From Rhodobacter sp. (GTDB lineage: Bacteria > Pseudomonadota > Alphaproteobacteria > Rhodobacterales > Rhodobacteraceae): a stretch of DNA of 64,000 nucleotides. The first letter of the stretch is position 1. Every line of letters starts with the position of its first letter. Location of the stretch: the NCBI GenBank assembly GCA_020637595.1, contig JACKKE010000008.1, forward strand, positions 156,923 to 220,922, in the 5' to 3' direction. The notes below the pieces were generated by a model that searched no databases, was not told where the DNA came from, and was given only the letters and a program-made list of their open reading frames with translations. Below are positions 1 through 7,562 of the stretch, piece by piece. The translations under genes were made by a program, and so were the position numbers.

Positions 1-134
1 CACACCTATTTCTGAAGAAGGGCAAACGCGGCCGACGGCACTTCCGATCCGTTTCTCCTCGCTCCCTGTGGTCCTAGCTGGCGTCGGACCGCGTTTGCAC
101 CGCCTGCAAAGCCTGCGCAGACACGGCTTTGCCC

Positions 135-163
135 TTGTCAGCGCAGATGGTTTTGGGGATAAA
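135..163 (+). promoter_or_regulatory. Putative sigma-70 promoter for the NDUFS4-like gene
   Basis: A TTGTCA -35 element (135-140) and a GATAAA -10 element (158-163) are separated by 17 bp, which would start transcription near 170, about 20 nt before the ATG at 190. Only the pattern supports this. The upstream stretch 1-134 holds no gene I can identify. Confidence 0.35.
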
Positions 164-189
164 GCGCGCAGAACCTTCGGAGAGACGAC

Positions 190-501
190 ATGCGCGCCCG
201 CATCTACACCCCTGCCCGCAACGCGATGCAATCCGGCACCGCCCGCACCAAGCACTGGGTGCTCGACTTCGCCCCGGGCGAGGCGCGCGCCAAGGATCCG
301 CTGATGGGCTGGACCGGGTCGGGTGACACGCAAACCCAGGTCAAGCTGCGTTTTGCCACGCAGGCCGAGGCCGAGGCCTATGCCAAGGCGCAGGGCATCG
401 ACTATGTGGTGATGCAGCCCAAGACGCGCGCGGCCAATATCCGCGCCGGCGGCTATGGCGAGAATTTCGCGACCAACCGCCGTCAGGTCTGGACGCACTG
501 A
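190..501 (+). CDS. NDUFS4-like accessory subunit of respiratory complex I (ETC complex I family)
   Basis: This 103-residue protein matches the ETC_C1_NDUFS4 family, homologues of the mitochondrial 18-kDa subunit. In alphaproteobacteria such as Paracoccus these are supernumerary subunits attached to the peripheral arm of NADH:ubiquinone oxidoreductase. Family features seen are the N-terminal RIYTPARNAMQSG segment, KHWVLDF, the central PLMGWTGSGDTQTQVKL motif and the C-terminal NFATNRRQVWTH. The ATG at 190 is preceded by GGAGAG. The gene stands alone, ends in a strong hairpin terminator, and lies about 54 kb from the nuo operon in this window. The role in complex I stability is inferred from family knowledge. 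Confidence 0.9.
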   Translation: MRARIYTPARNAMQSGTARTKHWVLDFAPGEARAKDPLMGWTGSGDTQTQVKLRFATQAEAEAYAKAQGIDYVVMQPKTRAANIRAGGYGENFATNRRQVWTH

Positions 502-525
502 TACCCGGCCATACGGCTGCTGACA

Positions 526-551
526 AACCGGGCCCCGCGCCCGGTTTTTTC
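526..551 (+). terminator. Rho-independent terminator
   Basis: An 8-bp GC-rich stem (AACCGGGC/GCCCGGTT) with a 5-nt loop is followed by a run of six T. It ends the NDUFS4-like transcript and also separates it from the convergent HxlR gene. Confidence 0.85.
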
Positions 552-562
552 ATGTCGCGCTG

Positions 563-1210
563 TCAACGTCGCAGCGCAAAGCGGTCGATCAGGGCCTGCC
601 CCATCGCCGGATCGCCGTCAAAACGCACCCCGCCTGTGGACAGGCTGTCGGCAAGGGGGAGGGGGCCATAGATGACCGCGGCCATCGCGTTGGCCGGCCC
701 GGCAAGGCGCAACGCGGCGGTATCGTCGGGGGCCGGCTGGACGTGGAACCCCTCGGCATCCGCGCGGGTCGCGAAGATCTCGCCGCCCATCGTGAAGGCG
801 GCCGTCAGGGCGGGGGCGTCTGCGGGGGCGTGATACATCACCTGCATCGACAGCATCAATGCCGTCGGGCTGATGAACTTGCGCGGATCGTGGCCCGGCT
901 GGCGCACACCCCAAAGACACAGCGCGTCGATGATCAGCCGGGCGTCCTGACCCGCCGGGGTCAGGGCATAGACCGCGACATTGGCGGGCGGGGGCAGGGT
1001 GCGCCGCTCCAGCAGCGCCGCTGCCGCGAGATCGTCGAGCCGTTGCGTCAGCACATTCGTCGCGATCCCCGGCAGGCCAGCCTTGATCGCGCCGAAGCGT
1101 TTCGGCCCCAGCATCAGTTCGCGCAGCACCAGAATTGCCCAGCGGTCGCCCACCAGATCCAGCGCATGCGCTGCCAGACAGCCCTCGTTATATCCGTTGC
1201 GCGCCATCAT
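563..1210 (-). CDS. HxlR-family winged-helix transcriptional regulator
   Basis: The protein has 215 residues, about twice the usual HxlR length. The N-terminal half carries the hallmark HxlR fold: a cysteine close to the start (GYNEGCLAAHALDLVGDRW), LRELMLGPKRFGAI and ATNVLTQRLDDL (recognition helix), then LTPAGQ. The C-terminal ~100 residues resemble a sterol-carrier-like domain found in extended HxlR proteins, which suggests effector binding. Two adjacent ATGs (1210, 1207) follow a GAGG ribosome site, so the longer upstream frame is rejected. It is divergently transcribed from the glyoxalase-fold gene at 1314, its likely target. The effector is unknown. Confidence 0.85.
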   Translation of the reverse strand: MMARNGYNEGCLAAHALDLVGDRWAILVLRELMLGPKRFGAIKAGLPGIATNVLTQRLDDLAAAALLERRTLPPPANVAVYALTPAGQDARLIIDALCLWGVRQPGHDPRKFISPTALMLSMQVMYHAPADAPALTAAFTMGGEIFATRADAEGFHVQPAPDDTAALRLAGPANAMAAVIYGPLPLADSLSTGGVRFDGDPAMGQALIDRFALRR

Positions 1211-1313
1211 GCCTCGTTTCTTGTTATTCAAGATTTCATAGTTGCTTTTTGCAAGCAAGTGGGTTTAGCCTGTGGTGACATCACGTCGCACCCTGTTGAT
1301 ACGAGGATTCCCG

Positions 1314-2087
1314 ATGACCAAAGATTTCCACGGATTGCCCTGTTGGTATGAACTGACCAGCCCGGATACCGCAGCGGCTGCCACCTTCTATGGCGCGGTG
1401 CTCGGCTGGAGTTGGGCCAAGGTCCCGATGGAAGGGATGGACTATCACCTTGCCTCGATGGGTCCGGCAATGGTGGCCGGAATGATGACCCCGCCGGCCG
1501 ATGGCATCCCGCCGAACTGGTGCATCTATTTCGCGGTGACCGATTGTGACGCTACAGCGGCGGCGGTTCAGGCCGATGGCGGCGGGCAGATCGTGCCGCC
1601 CAGCGATATCCCCGGCACCGGCCGGTTTGCGATCCTCACCGATCCGCAGGGCGCGGTGTTCGGCATCCTGCAGCCCCTGCCGATGGAGGATGGCAACGAT
1701 ACTGGCAGGGCCTTCGACCAGAAGACATCCGGCCACGGCCACTGGCATGAGCTGATGACCTCGGACCCCGCCGCGGCGATGGCGTTTTATGCCAAACACC
1801 TGGGCTGGACCGCCTCGCAGGCGATGGATATGGGCGAGATGGGCACCTATCAGCTGTTCGCGGGGCAGGGCGGGGATATGGGGGGCATCATGCGCCAGAT
1901 GGTCCCGGGGATGCCCAGTTTCTGGCTGCCGTATTTCGGGGCCAACGGGATCGACGCCGCGGTGACGGTGATCACCGCCGCGGGTGGTAAGGTGCAGAAT
2001 GGCCCGGTGGAAGTGCCGGGCGGGGCCTTTATCCTGCAGGCGACCGATCCGCAGGGGGCGTGGTTCGCGCTGTCCGGCCCGCGCTGA
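1314..2087 (+). CDS. Two-domain VOC (glyoxalase/bleomycin-resistance fold) protein
   Basis: The 257-residue protein contains two VOC domains. The first (about residues 5-120) opens with GLPCWYELTSPDTAAAATFYGAVLGW; the second (about 140-255) opens with HGHWHELMTSDPAAAMAFYAKHLGW. Each ends with a DPQGA-type strand (ILTDPQGAVFGI; QATDPQGAWFAL). This is typical of the CFP-30/hydrolase-like VOC proteins, often of unknown substrate. The ATG at 1314 follows a GAGGA site. It is divergent from the HxlR regulator, a common pairing for small-molecule detoxification genes. Substrate and metal dependence cannot be read from the sequence. Confidence 0.85.
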   Translation: MTKDFHGLPCWYELTSPDTAAAATFYGAVLGWSWAKVPMEGMDYHLASMGPAMVAGMMTPPADGIPPNWCIYFAVTDCDATAAAVQADGGGQIVPPSDIPGTGRFAILTDPQGAVFGILQPLPMEDGNDTGRAFDQKTSGHGHWHELMTSDPAAAMAFYAKHLGWTASQAMDMGEMGTYQLFAGQGGDMGGIMRQMVPGMPSFWLPYFGANGIDAAVTVITAAGGKVQNGPVEVPGGAFILQATDPQGAWFALSGPR

Positions 2088-2097
2088 GGTGGAAACG

Positions 2098-2127
2098 AAA
2101 ACAGGCGGCCCAAAGGCCGCCTGTTTT
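2098..2127. terminator. Bidirectional intrinsic terminator
   Basis: A 13-bp arm pair (core ACAGGCGGCC/GGCCGCCTGT) with a 4-nt loop is flanked by A and T runs on both sides. It can therefore stop both the VOC gene (plus) and the tRNA-Gly transcript (minus). Confidence 0.85.
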
Positions 2128-2130
2128 TTC

Positions 2131-2205
2131 TGGAGCGGGCGATGAGATTCGAACTCACGACCCTAACCTTGGCAAGGTTATGCTCTACCCCTGAGCTACG
2201 CCCGC
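2131..2205 (-). tRNA. tRNA-Gly (anticodon GCC), copy 1
   Basis: Read on the minus strand this is a full cloverleaf. It has a GCGGGCG acceptor arm, a TAGCTCAGGGGTAGAGC D-arm, an anticodon loop TTGCCAA (GCC), a GTTCGAATC T-loop and a 3' CCA encoded at 2133-2131. It is identical over 75 nt to the second copy 154 bp away. Confidence 0.97.
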
Positions 2206-2324
2206 TCGATGGCCGCGATCTAACCCATGTCGGCGGGGGCTGCAAGCGGGTTTCCGGCGGTAGATCAAGATTTTCGCAGGCGGCGGGCGTCGCGGCAAAC
2301 CGTGGCGGGTTTGCGCCGGACAAC

Positions 2325-2356
2325 AAAAAACGGCGGCCCGAGAGCCGCCGTTTTTT
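2325..2356. terminator. Bidirectional terminator between the two tRNA-Gly genes
   Basis: An AAAAAACGGCGGC / GCCGCCGTTTTTT hairpin with a 6-nt loop lies just downstream of the second tRNA (minus). It implies that the two tRNA copies are separate transcription units, or that read-through is limited. Confidence 0.8.
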
Positions 2357-2359
2357 GAT

Positions 2360-2434
2360 TGGAGCGGGCGATGAGATTCGAACTCACGACCCTAACCTTG
2401 GCAAGGTTATGCTCTACCCCTGAGCTACGCCCGC
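2360..2434 (-). tRNA. tRNA-Gly (anticodon GCC), copy 2
   Basis: The same 75-nt sequence as copy 1, with the same anticodon loop TTGCCAA and an encoded CCA. Tandem duplication gives extra dosage for GGC/GGU decoding, which fits a GC-rich genome that favours GGC codons. Confidence 0.97.
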
Positions 2435-2668
2435 CCCGTTTCGGTAGGCGCTGATTTAGGCGATGGCGGAACGGGCCGCAAGGGGTAAAATGCGCCATCC
2501 CGGCCATTTTCTGCGCCCGGATTTCGCGGTCTGGCCGGGCGGGGCAATCCGGGTCCGCGTCGCAATGCCGCCGCATTGGCATCATCGAAAAACCATAATG
2601 ACGACGCAGGTTTGGCCTGCGCCGAGCCGGTCCCCGGCCCTGTGATCATTGCCCATCAGGATCCTGCC

Positions 2669-2911
2669 ATGACCTCGATTCGTGTCCTGTCCGCCGCGCT
2701 CGTGCTGACCCTCGCCACACCGGCCTTGTCGCAAACCGCCACGCCGCTCACCGACGAGAATGGCGATGGCATGCTGAGTTTCTCCGAGCTGCTGCTCAGC
2801 TATCCGACGCTGGATATCGACGCCTATTTCGCCGCCGACACCGATGGCGACGGGTTCCTGAACCCGCACGAAACCAAGACAGCGCGCGACAACGGCATTC
2901 TGCCGCGCTGA
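2669..2911 (+). CDS. Small secreted EF-hand protein
   Basis: The 80-residue protein begins with a signal peptide (MTSIRVLSAALVLTLATPALS, cleavage near ALS-Q). The mature part is little more than a pair of canonical 12-residue calcium loops, DENGDGMLSFSE and DTDGDGFLNPHE, each with D1, D/N3, D5, G6 and E12. It should bind Ca2+ in the periplasm or outside the cell. The ATG at 2669 has an AGGA site; the longer upstream frame lacks the signal-peptide logic. It is a paralogue of the next gene. The function is unknown; a calcium sensor or buffer is an inference. Confidence 0.8.
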   Translation: MTSIRVLSAALVLTLATPALSQTATPLTDENGDGMLSFSELLLSYPTLDIDAYFAADTDGDGFLNPHETKTARDNGILPR

Positions 2912-2924
2912 CCCAGGCACGTAT

Positions 2925-2935
2925 CCCCCCCCCCC
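2925..2935 (+). repeat. Homopolymer run of eleven C
   Basis: Eleven consecutive C lie 13 bases after the stop codon of the first EF-hand gene and 189 bp before the second. Tracts of this length are slippage-prone and also error-prone in sequencing. Confidence 0.9.
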
Positions 2936-3124
2936 GCCGGCCACCGGCGTTCGCGGCAGGGCGCGACGGGGCGATCAAGAGCGCGTGAGCGGGCTGTCCG
3001 CCCCCCTGCCGCCCACTGGCGAATCTCCATGCCTTTGATCAGATGGGCGTCGAAGCCGCCGCCGATGCGTCGGTTTCGACTAGCGGTCGTCGTGACCGTA
3101 AATGCTTCTTTTCGGAGAGAAAAA

Positions 3125-3361
3125 ATGAAGAAGCTCGTTCTGACCCTCGGCGTCGTTTCTGCCCTTGCCGCGGCTCAGGCCAATGCCCAGACCGTGGTGA
3201 CCGATGCCGATGGCAACGGCGTCTTTTCCTATGAGGAAATGGTCGCCGCCTTCCCGGATCTGACCCAGGAAGTTTTCACCGCCGCCGACACCAACGGTGA
3301 CGGTGCGCTGGACGCCGACGAGTTGAAAGCTGCTCAGGAAGCCGGGACGATCCCCGCCTGA
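3125..3361 (+). CDS. Small secreted EF-hand protein (paralogue of the preceding one)
   Basis: This 78-residue protein has a clear signal peptide (MKKLVLTLGVVSALAAAQANA) and two EF-hand loops, DADGNGVFSYEE and DTNGDGALDADE, with the same spacing as its neighbour. Both also share a C-terminal ARDNGILPR/AQEAGTIPA-type ending, so the pair probably arose by tandem duplication. The ATG at 3125 follows a GGAGAG site; the upstream in-frame ATG at 3029 would bury the signal peptide. Ca2+ binding is well supported by the loops, but the biological role is not known. Confidence 0.82.
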   Translation: MKKLVLTLGVVSALAAAQANAQTVVTDADGNGVFSYEEMVAAFPDLTQEVFTAADTNGDGALDADELKAAQEAGTIPA

Positions 3362-3408
3362 TCGCGCTGAACGGGTCCGTGACGCGGACCCATCCGACGA
3401 TGCCTCGT

Positions 3409-3436
3409 GCCGCCCGTTCGATCCCGAACGGGCGGC
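3409..3436 (+). terminator. Hairpin between convergent EF-hand and pyc genes
   Basis: Perfect 12-bp arms (GCCGCCCGTTCG/CGAACGGGCGGC) with a 4-nt loop are followed by TTTGCTTT. The hairpin lies between convergent genes, so it may serve both; the T tract is imperfect. Confidence 0.65.
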
Positions 3437-3446
3437 TTTGCTTTGG

Positions 3447-6400
3447 TCATTCCAGTTCGATCAGCAGATCCTTGGCCTCGATCTGCGCGCCGGGCTGGAC
3501 GTTGACGGCCTTGACCACCGCCGCGCGGTCGGCGTGCAGTCCGGTCTCCATCTTCATCGCCTCGATGGTCAGCAGCAGGTCGCCGGCCTTGACCTTTTGT
3601 CCGACGCTGACCGCGACCGAGGCCACGGCGCCGGGCATCGGCGCGCCGACATGGGCGGGGTTGCCCTCTTCGGCCTTTGGGCGCACCGATTGCGTCGCCT
3701 TCACCTTGCGGTTCGGCACGCGGATCGTGCGCGGCTGGCCGTTCAGCTCGAAGAACACCTTGACGTCGCCGTCCTCGCCGGTCTCGCCGACCGCGATCAG
3801 CCGGACCTCCAGCGTCTTGCCGGGGTCGATTTCGGCGGTGATCTCGTTGCCCGGCTCCATCCCGTAGAAGAAGTTCCAGGTCGGCAGCGTCCGCACCGGG
3901 CCATAGAGCCGGTGGCGGCCCATGTAGTCCAGGAAGACCTTGGGATACATGAGGTAGCCGTTCAGGTCCTCGTCGTCGATCTTGAACCCGCCGAGTTCCT
4001 TGGAGACCTGCGCGCGCACGGCCTCCAGGTCCACCGGGGGCAGGTGTTTGCCCGGGCGTTCAGTCGACGGCGCCTCGCCCTTCAGCGCCTTGGTGGTGAT
4101 GGCGGCGGGGAAGCCACCCTCGGGCTGGCCGAGGTTGCCCTTGAGCATGTCCACCACCGACTCGGGGAAGGCCATGTCATGCGCGGGGTCTTCGACCTGG
4201 GCGCGGGTCAGCCCCTGGGTCACCATCATCAGCGCCATGTCGCCGACGACCTTGGACGAGGGTGTCACCTTGACGATATCGCCAAAGATCTGGTTGGCGT
4301 CGGCATAGGCGCGGGCGACCTCGGGCCAACGTTCTTCCAGCCCCAGCGAGCGGGCCTGCGCCTTGAGGTTGGTGAACTGGCCGCCGGGCATTTCATGCAG
4401 GTAGACCTCGGAGGATGGCGCCTGCTGGCCGGTCTCGAAGGCCGCATAATGGGCGCGCACCTGTTCCCAGTAATCCGAAATCTCGCGGATCGCATCCATG
4501 CTGAGGCCGGTGTCGCGCTCGGTATGGCGCAGGGCCTCGACCACCGAGCCGAGCGTCGCCTGCGAGGTATTGCCGCTGAGCGCATCCATCGCCGCATCCA
4601 CCGCGTCCACGCCCGCCTCGCTCGCGGCCATGATCGTGGCGATGGCCGCGCCCGACGTGTCATGCGTGTGGAAGTGGATCGGCAGGTCGACGGCGTCCTT
4701 GAGCGCCGAGAAGAGCACCTTGGCGGCCGGGGCCTTCAGCACCCCCGCCATGTCCTTGACGCCCAGCACATGGGCGCCGGCGGCCTCCAGCGCCTTGGCC
4801 ATTTTCACATAGTAATCAACAGTGTATTTCTGCTGCGCCGGGTCCAGCAGGTCGCCGGTATAGCAGATCGTGCCCTCGCAGATGCGCCCCGATTCGATCA
4901 CCGCATCCATTGCGACGCGCATGTTCTCAACCCAGTTCAGACTGTCGAAGACACGGAACACATCGACGCCGGTCTCGGCCGCGCGGGCGACGAAGGCCTG
5001 CACCACGTTGTCGGGATAGTTGGTATAGCCGACGCCGTTCGAGGCGCGCAGCAGCATCTGCGTCAGCAGGTTCGGCATCGCCTTGCGCAGGTCGCGCAGG
5101 CGCTGCCAGGGGCATTCCTGCAAGAACCGATAGGCCACGTCAAAGGTCGCGCCGCCCCAGCATTCGACGCTGAACAGGCCCGAGAGATTGGCCGCATAGG
5201 CGGGGGCCACGCGGATCATGTCGATCGAGCGCATCCGGGTGGCCAGCAGCGACTGGTGCGCGTCGCGCATCGTTGTGTCGGTGATCAGAAGGCGCGTCTG
5301 GTCCTTCATCCAGTCCGCGACACCCTTGGCGCCTTGCTCGGTCAGCAGGGTCTTGGTGCCGTAGGGTGCGTGCTCGGCACGCACCTTGGGCGCTTCGGGG
5401 GCGCGGGGTTCGGCGGCGGGGCGGGGGCGGCCGGCGGTCTCGGGGTGGCCGTTCACGGTGATGTCGGCCAGATACACCAACAGCTTCGTTGCCCGGTCGC
5501 GGCGCTTCTTGAAGTTGAACAGCTCGGGCGTGGTGTCGATGAACTTGGTCGTCGCCTGATCGGCCAGGAAGGTCGGGTGTTTCAGCAGGTTCTCGACAAA
5601 GGCGATGTTCGTGCTGACGCCGCGGATGCGGAACTCGCGCAGCGCGCGGTCCATGCGGGCGATGGCCTCGGTCGGGGTGGGCGCCCAGGCCGTCACCTTG
5701 ACCAGCAGGCTGTCATAATAGCGCGTGATCACGCCACCGGCATAGGCGGTGCCGCCGTCCAGACGGATCCCCATCCCGGTCGCGCTGCGATAGGCGGTCA
5801 GCCGGCCATAATCGGGGATGAAGTTGTTGAGCGGATCCTCGGTGGTGATCCGGCACTGCAGCGCGTGCCCGGAGAGGGTCACCGCCGCCTGGTCGGGCGT
5901 GCCGGTGGCCTCGGCCAGCGTCGCGCCCTCGGCGATGCGGATCTGCGCCTTGACGATGTCGATGCCGGTCACCTCTTCGGTGACGGTGTGTTCCACCTGG
6001 ATGCGCGGGTTCACCTCGATGAAGTAGAACTTGCCTTCATCCATATCCATCAGGAATTCGACGGTGCCGGCGTTCTGATAGCCGACCGCGTTGCCGATCT
6101 TCAGCGCCAGGCCGCAGACCTCGGCGCGCTGGTCCTCGGTCAGATAGGGGGCGGGGGCGCGTTCGACGACCTTCTGGTTGCGCCGCTGCACGGTGCAGTC
6201 GCGTTCATAGAGGTGATAGAGCGCACCGTGGGTATCGCCCAGCAGTTGCACCTCGACGTGACGCGCGCGCTGGATCATCTTTTCCAGATAGCCTTCGCCA
6301 TTGCCAAAGGCCGCCTCGGCCTCGCGCCGGCCCTCGCGGACCTTGCCCTCCAGTTCTTCGGAATTGAAGATCGGCCGCATCCCGCGCCCGCCGCCGCCGT

Positions 6401-6890
6401 GGCTGGCCTTGAGCATCAAGGGATAGCCGACCGCCTCGGCCATCGCGCGGATCTCGTCCATGTCATCGCCCAGCACCTCGGTCGCGGGGATCACCGGCAC
6501 GTCCGCCGCGATGGCCACGCGCCGCGCGCTGGCTTTGTCGCCAAGGGCGCGCATCGTCGCCGCGCGCGGCCCAATGAAGGTGATGCCCGCCGCGTCGCAG
6601 GCATCGACCAGCGCCGGGTTCTCGGACAGCAGGCCATAGCCCGGGTGGATCGCGTCGGCGCCGGCCTTCTTGGCGACGCGGATGATTTCGGGGATCGACA
6701 GATAGGCCGCGACCGGGCCCAGCCCCTCGCCGATGCGATAGGCCTCGTCGGCCTTGAACCGGTGCAGGCCCAGCTTGTCCTCTTCGGCATAGACGGCGAC
6801 CGTCTTCTTGCCCAGTTCGTTCGCCGCGCGCATCACGCGGATCGCGATCTCGCCACGATTGGCAACGAGGATCTTGTTGAAAGTGGCCAT
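3447..6890 (-). CDS. pyc: Pyruvate carboxylase
   Basis: This 1147-residue single-chain biotin enzyme carboxylates pyruvate to oxaloacetate, the main anaplerotic step. Domains in order: biotin carboxylase (KILVANRGEIAIRVMRAANELG, the ATP-grasp GGGGRGMR loop, FIEVNPRIQVEHTVTEEVTGIDIV, about 1-455); carboxyltransferase (TTMRDAHQSLLATRMR, MAGVLKAPAA, about 530-810); a PC tetramerisation region; and a C-terminal biotinyl domain with IEAMKMET, biotinyl-Lys near residue 1113. The start is taken as ATG 6890 (MATFNKILVANRG) because family members begin here. A linker at about residues 500-512 is encoded by a REP-like palindrome (see findings). The gene is monocistronic by spacing. Regulation, for example by acetyl-CoA, is known for the family but not visible here. 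Confidence 0.97.
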   Translation of the reverse strand: MATFNKILVANRGEIAIRVMRAANELGKKTVAVYAEEDKLGLHRFKADEAYRIGEGLGPVAAYLSIPEIIRVAKKAGADAIHPGYGLLSENPALVDACDAAGITFIGPRAATMRALGDKASARRVAIAADVPVIPATEVLGDDMDEIRAMAEAVGYPLMLKASHGGGGRGMRPIFNSEELEGKVREGRREAEAAFGNGEGYLEKMIQRARHVEVQLLGDTHGALYHLYERDCTVQRRNQKVVERAPAPYLTEDQRAEVCGLALKIGNAVGYQNAGTVEFLMDMDEGKFYFIEVNPRIQVEHTVTEEVTGIDIVKAQIRIAEGATLAEATGTPDQAAVTLSGHALQCRITTEDPLNNFIPDYGRLTAYRSATGMGIRLDGGTAYAGGVITRYYDSLLVKVTAWAPTPTEAIARMDRALREFRIRGVSTNIAFVENLLKHPTFLADQATTKFIDTTPELFNFKKRRDRATKLLVYLADITVNGHPETAGRPRPAAEPRAPEAPKVRAEHAPYGTKTLLTEQGAKGVADWMKDQTRLLITDTTMRDAHQSLLATRMRSIDMIRVAPAYAANLSGLFSVECWGGATFDVAYRFLQECPWQRLRDLRKAMPNLLTQMLLRASNGVGYTNYPDNVVQAFVARAAETGVDVFRVFDSLNWVENMRVAMDAVIESGRICEGTICYTGDLLDPAQQKYTVDYYVKMAKALEAAGAHVLGVKDMAGVLKAPAAKVLFSALKDAVDLPIHFHTHDTSGAAIATIMAASEAGVDAVDAAMDALSGNTSQATLGSVVEALRHTERDTGLSMDAIREISDYWEQVRAHYAAFETGQQAPSSEVYLHEMPGGQFTNLKAQARSLGLEERWPEVARAYADANQIFGDIVKVTPSSKVVGDMALMMVTQGLTRAQVEDPAHDMAFPESVVDMLKGNLGQPEGGFPAAITTKALKGEAPSTERPGKHLPPVDLEAVRAQVSKELGGFKIDDEDLNGYLMYPKVFLDYMGRHRLYGPVRTLPTWNFFYGMEPGNEITAEIDPGKTLEVRLIAVGETGEDGDVKVFFELNGQPRTIRVPNRKVKATQSVRPKAEEGNPAHVGAPMPGAVASVAVSVGQKVKAGDLLLTIEAMKMETGLHADRAAVVKAVNVQPGAQIEAKDLLIELE
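5361..5389. repeat. GTAGGGTG-family palindrome inside pyc
   Basis: The arms GTAGGGTGCGTGC and GCACGCACCTT are separated by three bases. The same two arms occur in the intergenic palindrome at 42962-42990. Here the element is in frame and encodes part of the linker between the biotin carboxylase and carboxyltransferase domains. Confidence 0.6.
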
Positions 6891-6973
6891 CCTGTCGGGT
6901 CTCCGGTTGGTCAAGCGTTGGGGTCGGCTCGTGCCGATTTCTGCAATGCGGCAACTCGGAATGCAAGGATTGG

Positions 6974-7381
6974 TTACAATTGTGGCACACCTTGCGGATC
7001 ATAGACCTGCGTCAGGTCGCACAGCGCGACCCAGGGGCGGTCGTCGCGGTTGCACAGGGCTGCCGCAACCGACAGCGCCACCGCTTCTTCGGGCAGGCCG
7101 CAGACCACTTCGTGCCAGTGAATCCCCTCGACATGCTGGACAAAGACATCCACCGACCAGCCTGCGGGCTGGCACCAGTTGGTGGGCAGGCAGTCCGCGG
7201 CCAGGGCGCCGCCTGCCACGCATTCGGCGATGGCGGCCTCGAAGGCGAGGGCGGGCGTCGGCCCGATGGCCATGCCGCTGGACTGTTCCGGGGCTTGGAC
7301 AAAGGCGATTCCGGCGGGGCCGTCCTGGGCCGGCGCGGCGGTCGGAAGGCACAGGCAGACAAGGGCGATGAGGGTGCGCAT
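6974..7381 (-). CDS. Secreted cysteine-rich hypothetical protein
   Basis: The 135-residue protein has a signal peptide (MRTLIALVCLCLPTAAPAQ). The mature part contains at least six cysteines (AECVAGG, DCLPTNWCQP, VVCGLP, LCNRDD, LCDLTQ), which suggests periplasmic disulfides. It resembles small DUF4189-like exported proteins in its length, its SSGMAIGPTPALAFEAAIAEC opening and its cysteine pattern, but I cannot assign it with certainty. The start is ATG 7381, which puts the signal peptide at the N-terminus. It lies upstream of pyc on the same strand with an 83-bp gap. No function is proposed. Confidence 0.65.
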   Translation of the reverse strand: MRTLIALVCLCLPTAAPAQDGPAGIAFVQAPEQSSGMAIGPTPALAFEAAIAECVAGGALAADCLPTNWCQPAGWSVDVFVQHVEGIHWHEVVCGLPEEAVALSVAAALCNRDDRPWVALCDLTQVYDPQGVPQL

Positions 7382-7498
7382 GCGGGCTCCGATGCTGGTC
7401 AGAAGCAGCCTAGCGCAGGGCGCCGCGAAAGCCAAAGAGGCATTCCGGCGCTTTCAGGCGCAAACCGTCACGCGGCGCACCCTGCCCAAATCGCATGC

Positions 7499-7525
7499 AA
7501 AAGGGGGGCCATCGGCCCCCCTTTC
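7499..7525. terminator. Bidirectional terminator downstream of typA
   Basis: AAAGGGGGGCC/GGCCCCCCTTT arms surround a 3-nt loop. On the minus strand the hairpin follows the typA stop codon and ends in a short T run. Confidence 0.75.
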
Positions 7526-7562
7526 GTGGACGGGAAGCGCCCCGTCCGGGATTTTCGCGGGT

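Noticed and set aside
1..189. Short open frames before the NDUFS4-like gene
   Set aside because: They lack ribosome sites and overlap the supported gene in other frames; no tRNA or RNA fold was recognised there.
3438..7004. A very long open frame on the plus strand opposite pyc
   Set aside because: It is a GC-driven antisense shadow: its translation is rich in His, Arg, Gly and Ala without any domain, while the minus strand gives a complete pyruvate carboxylase.
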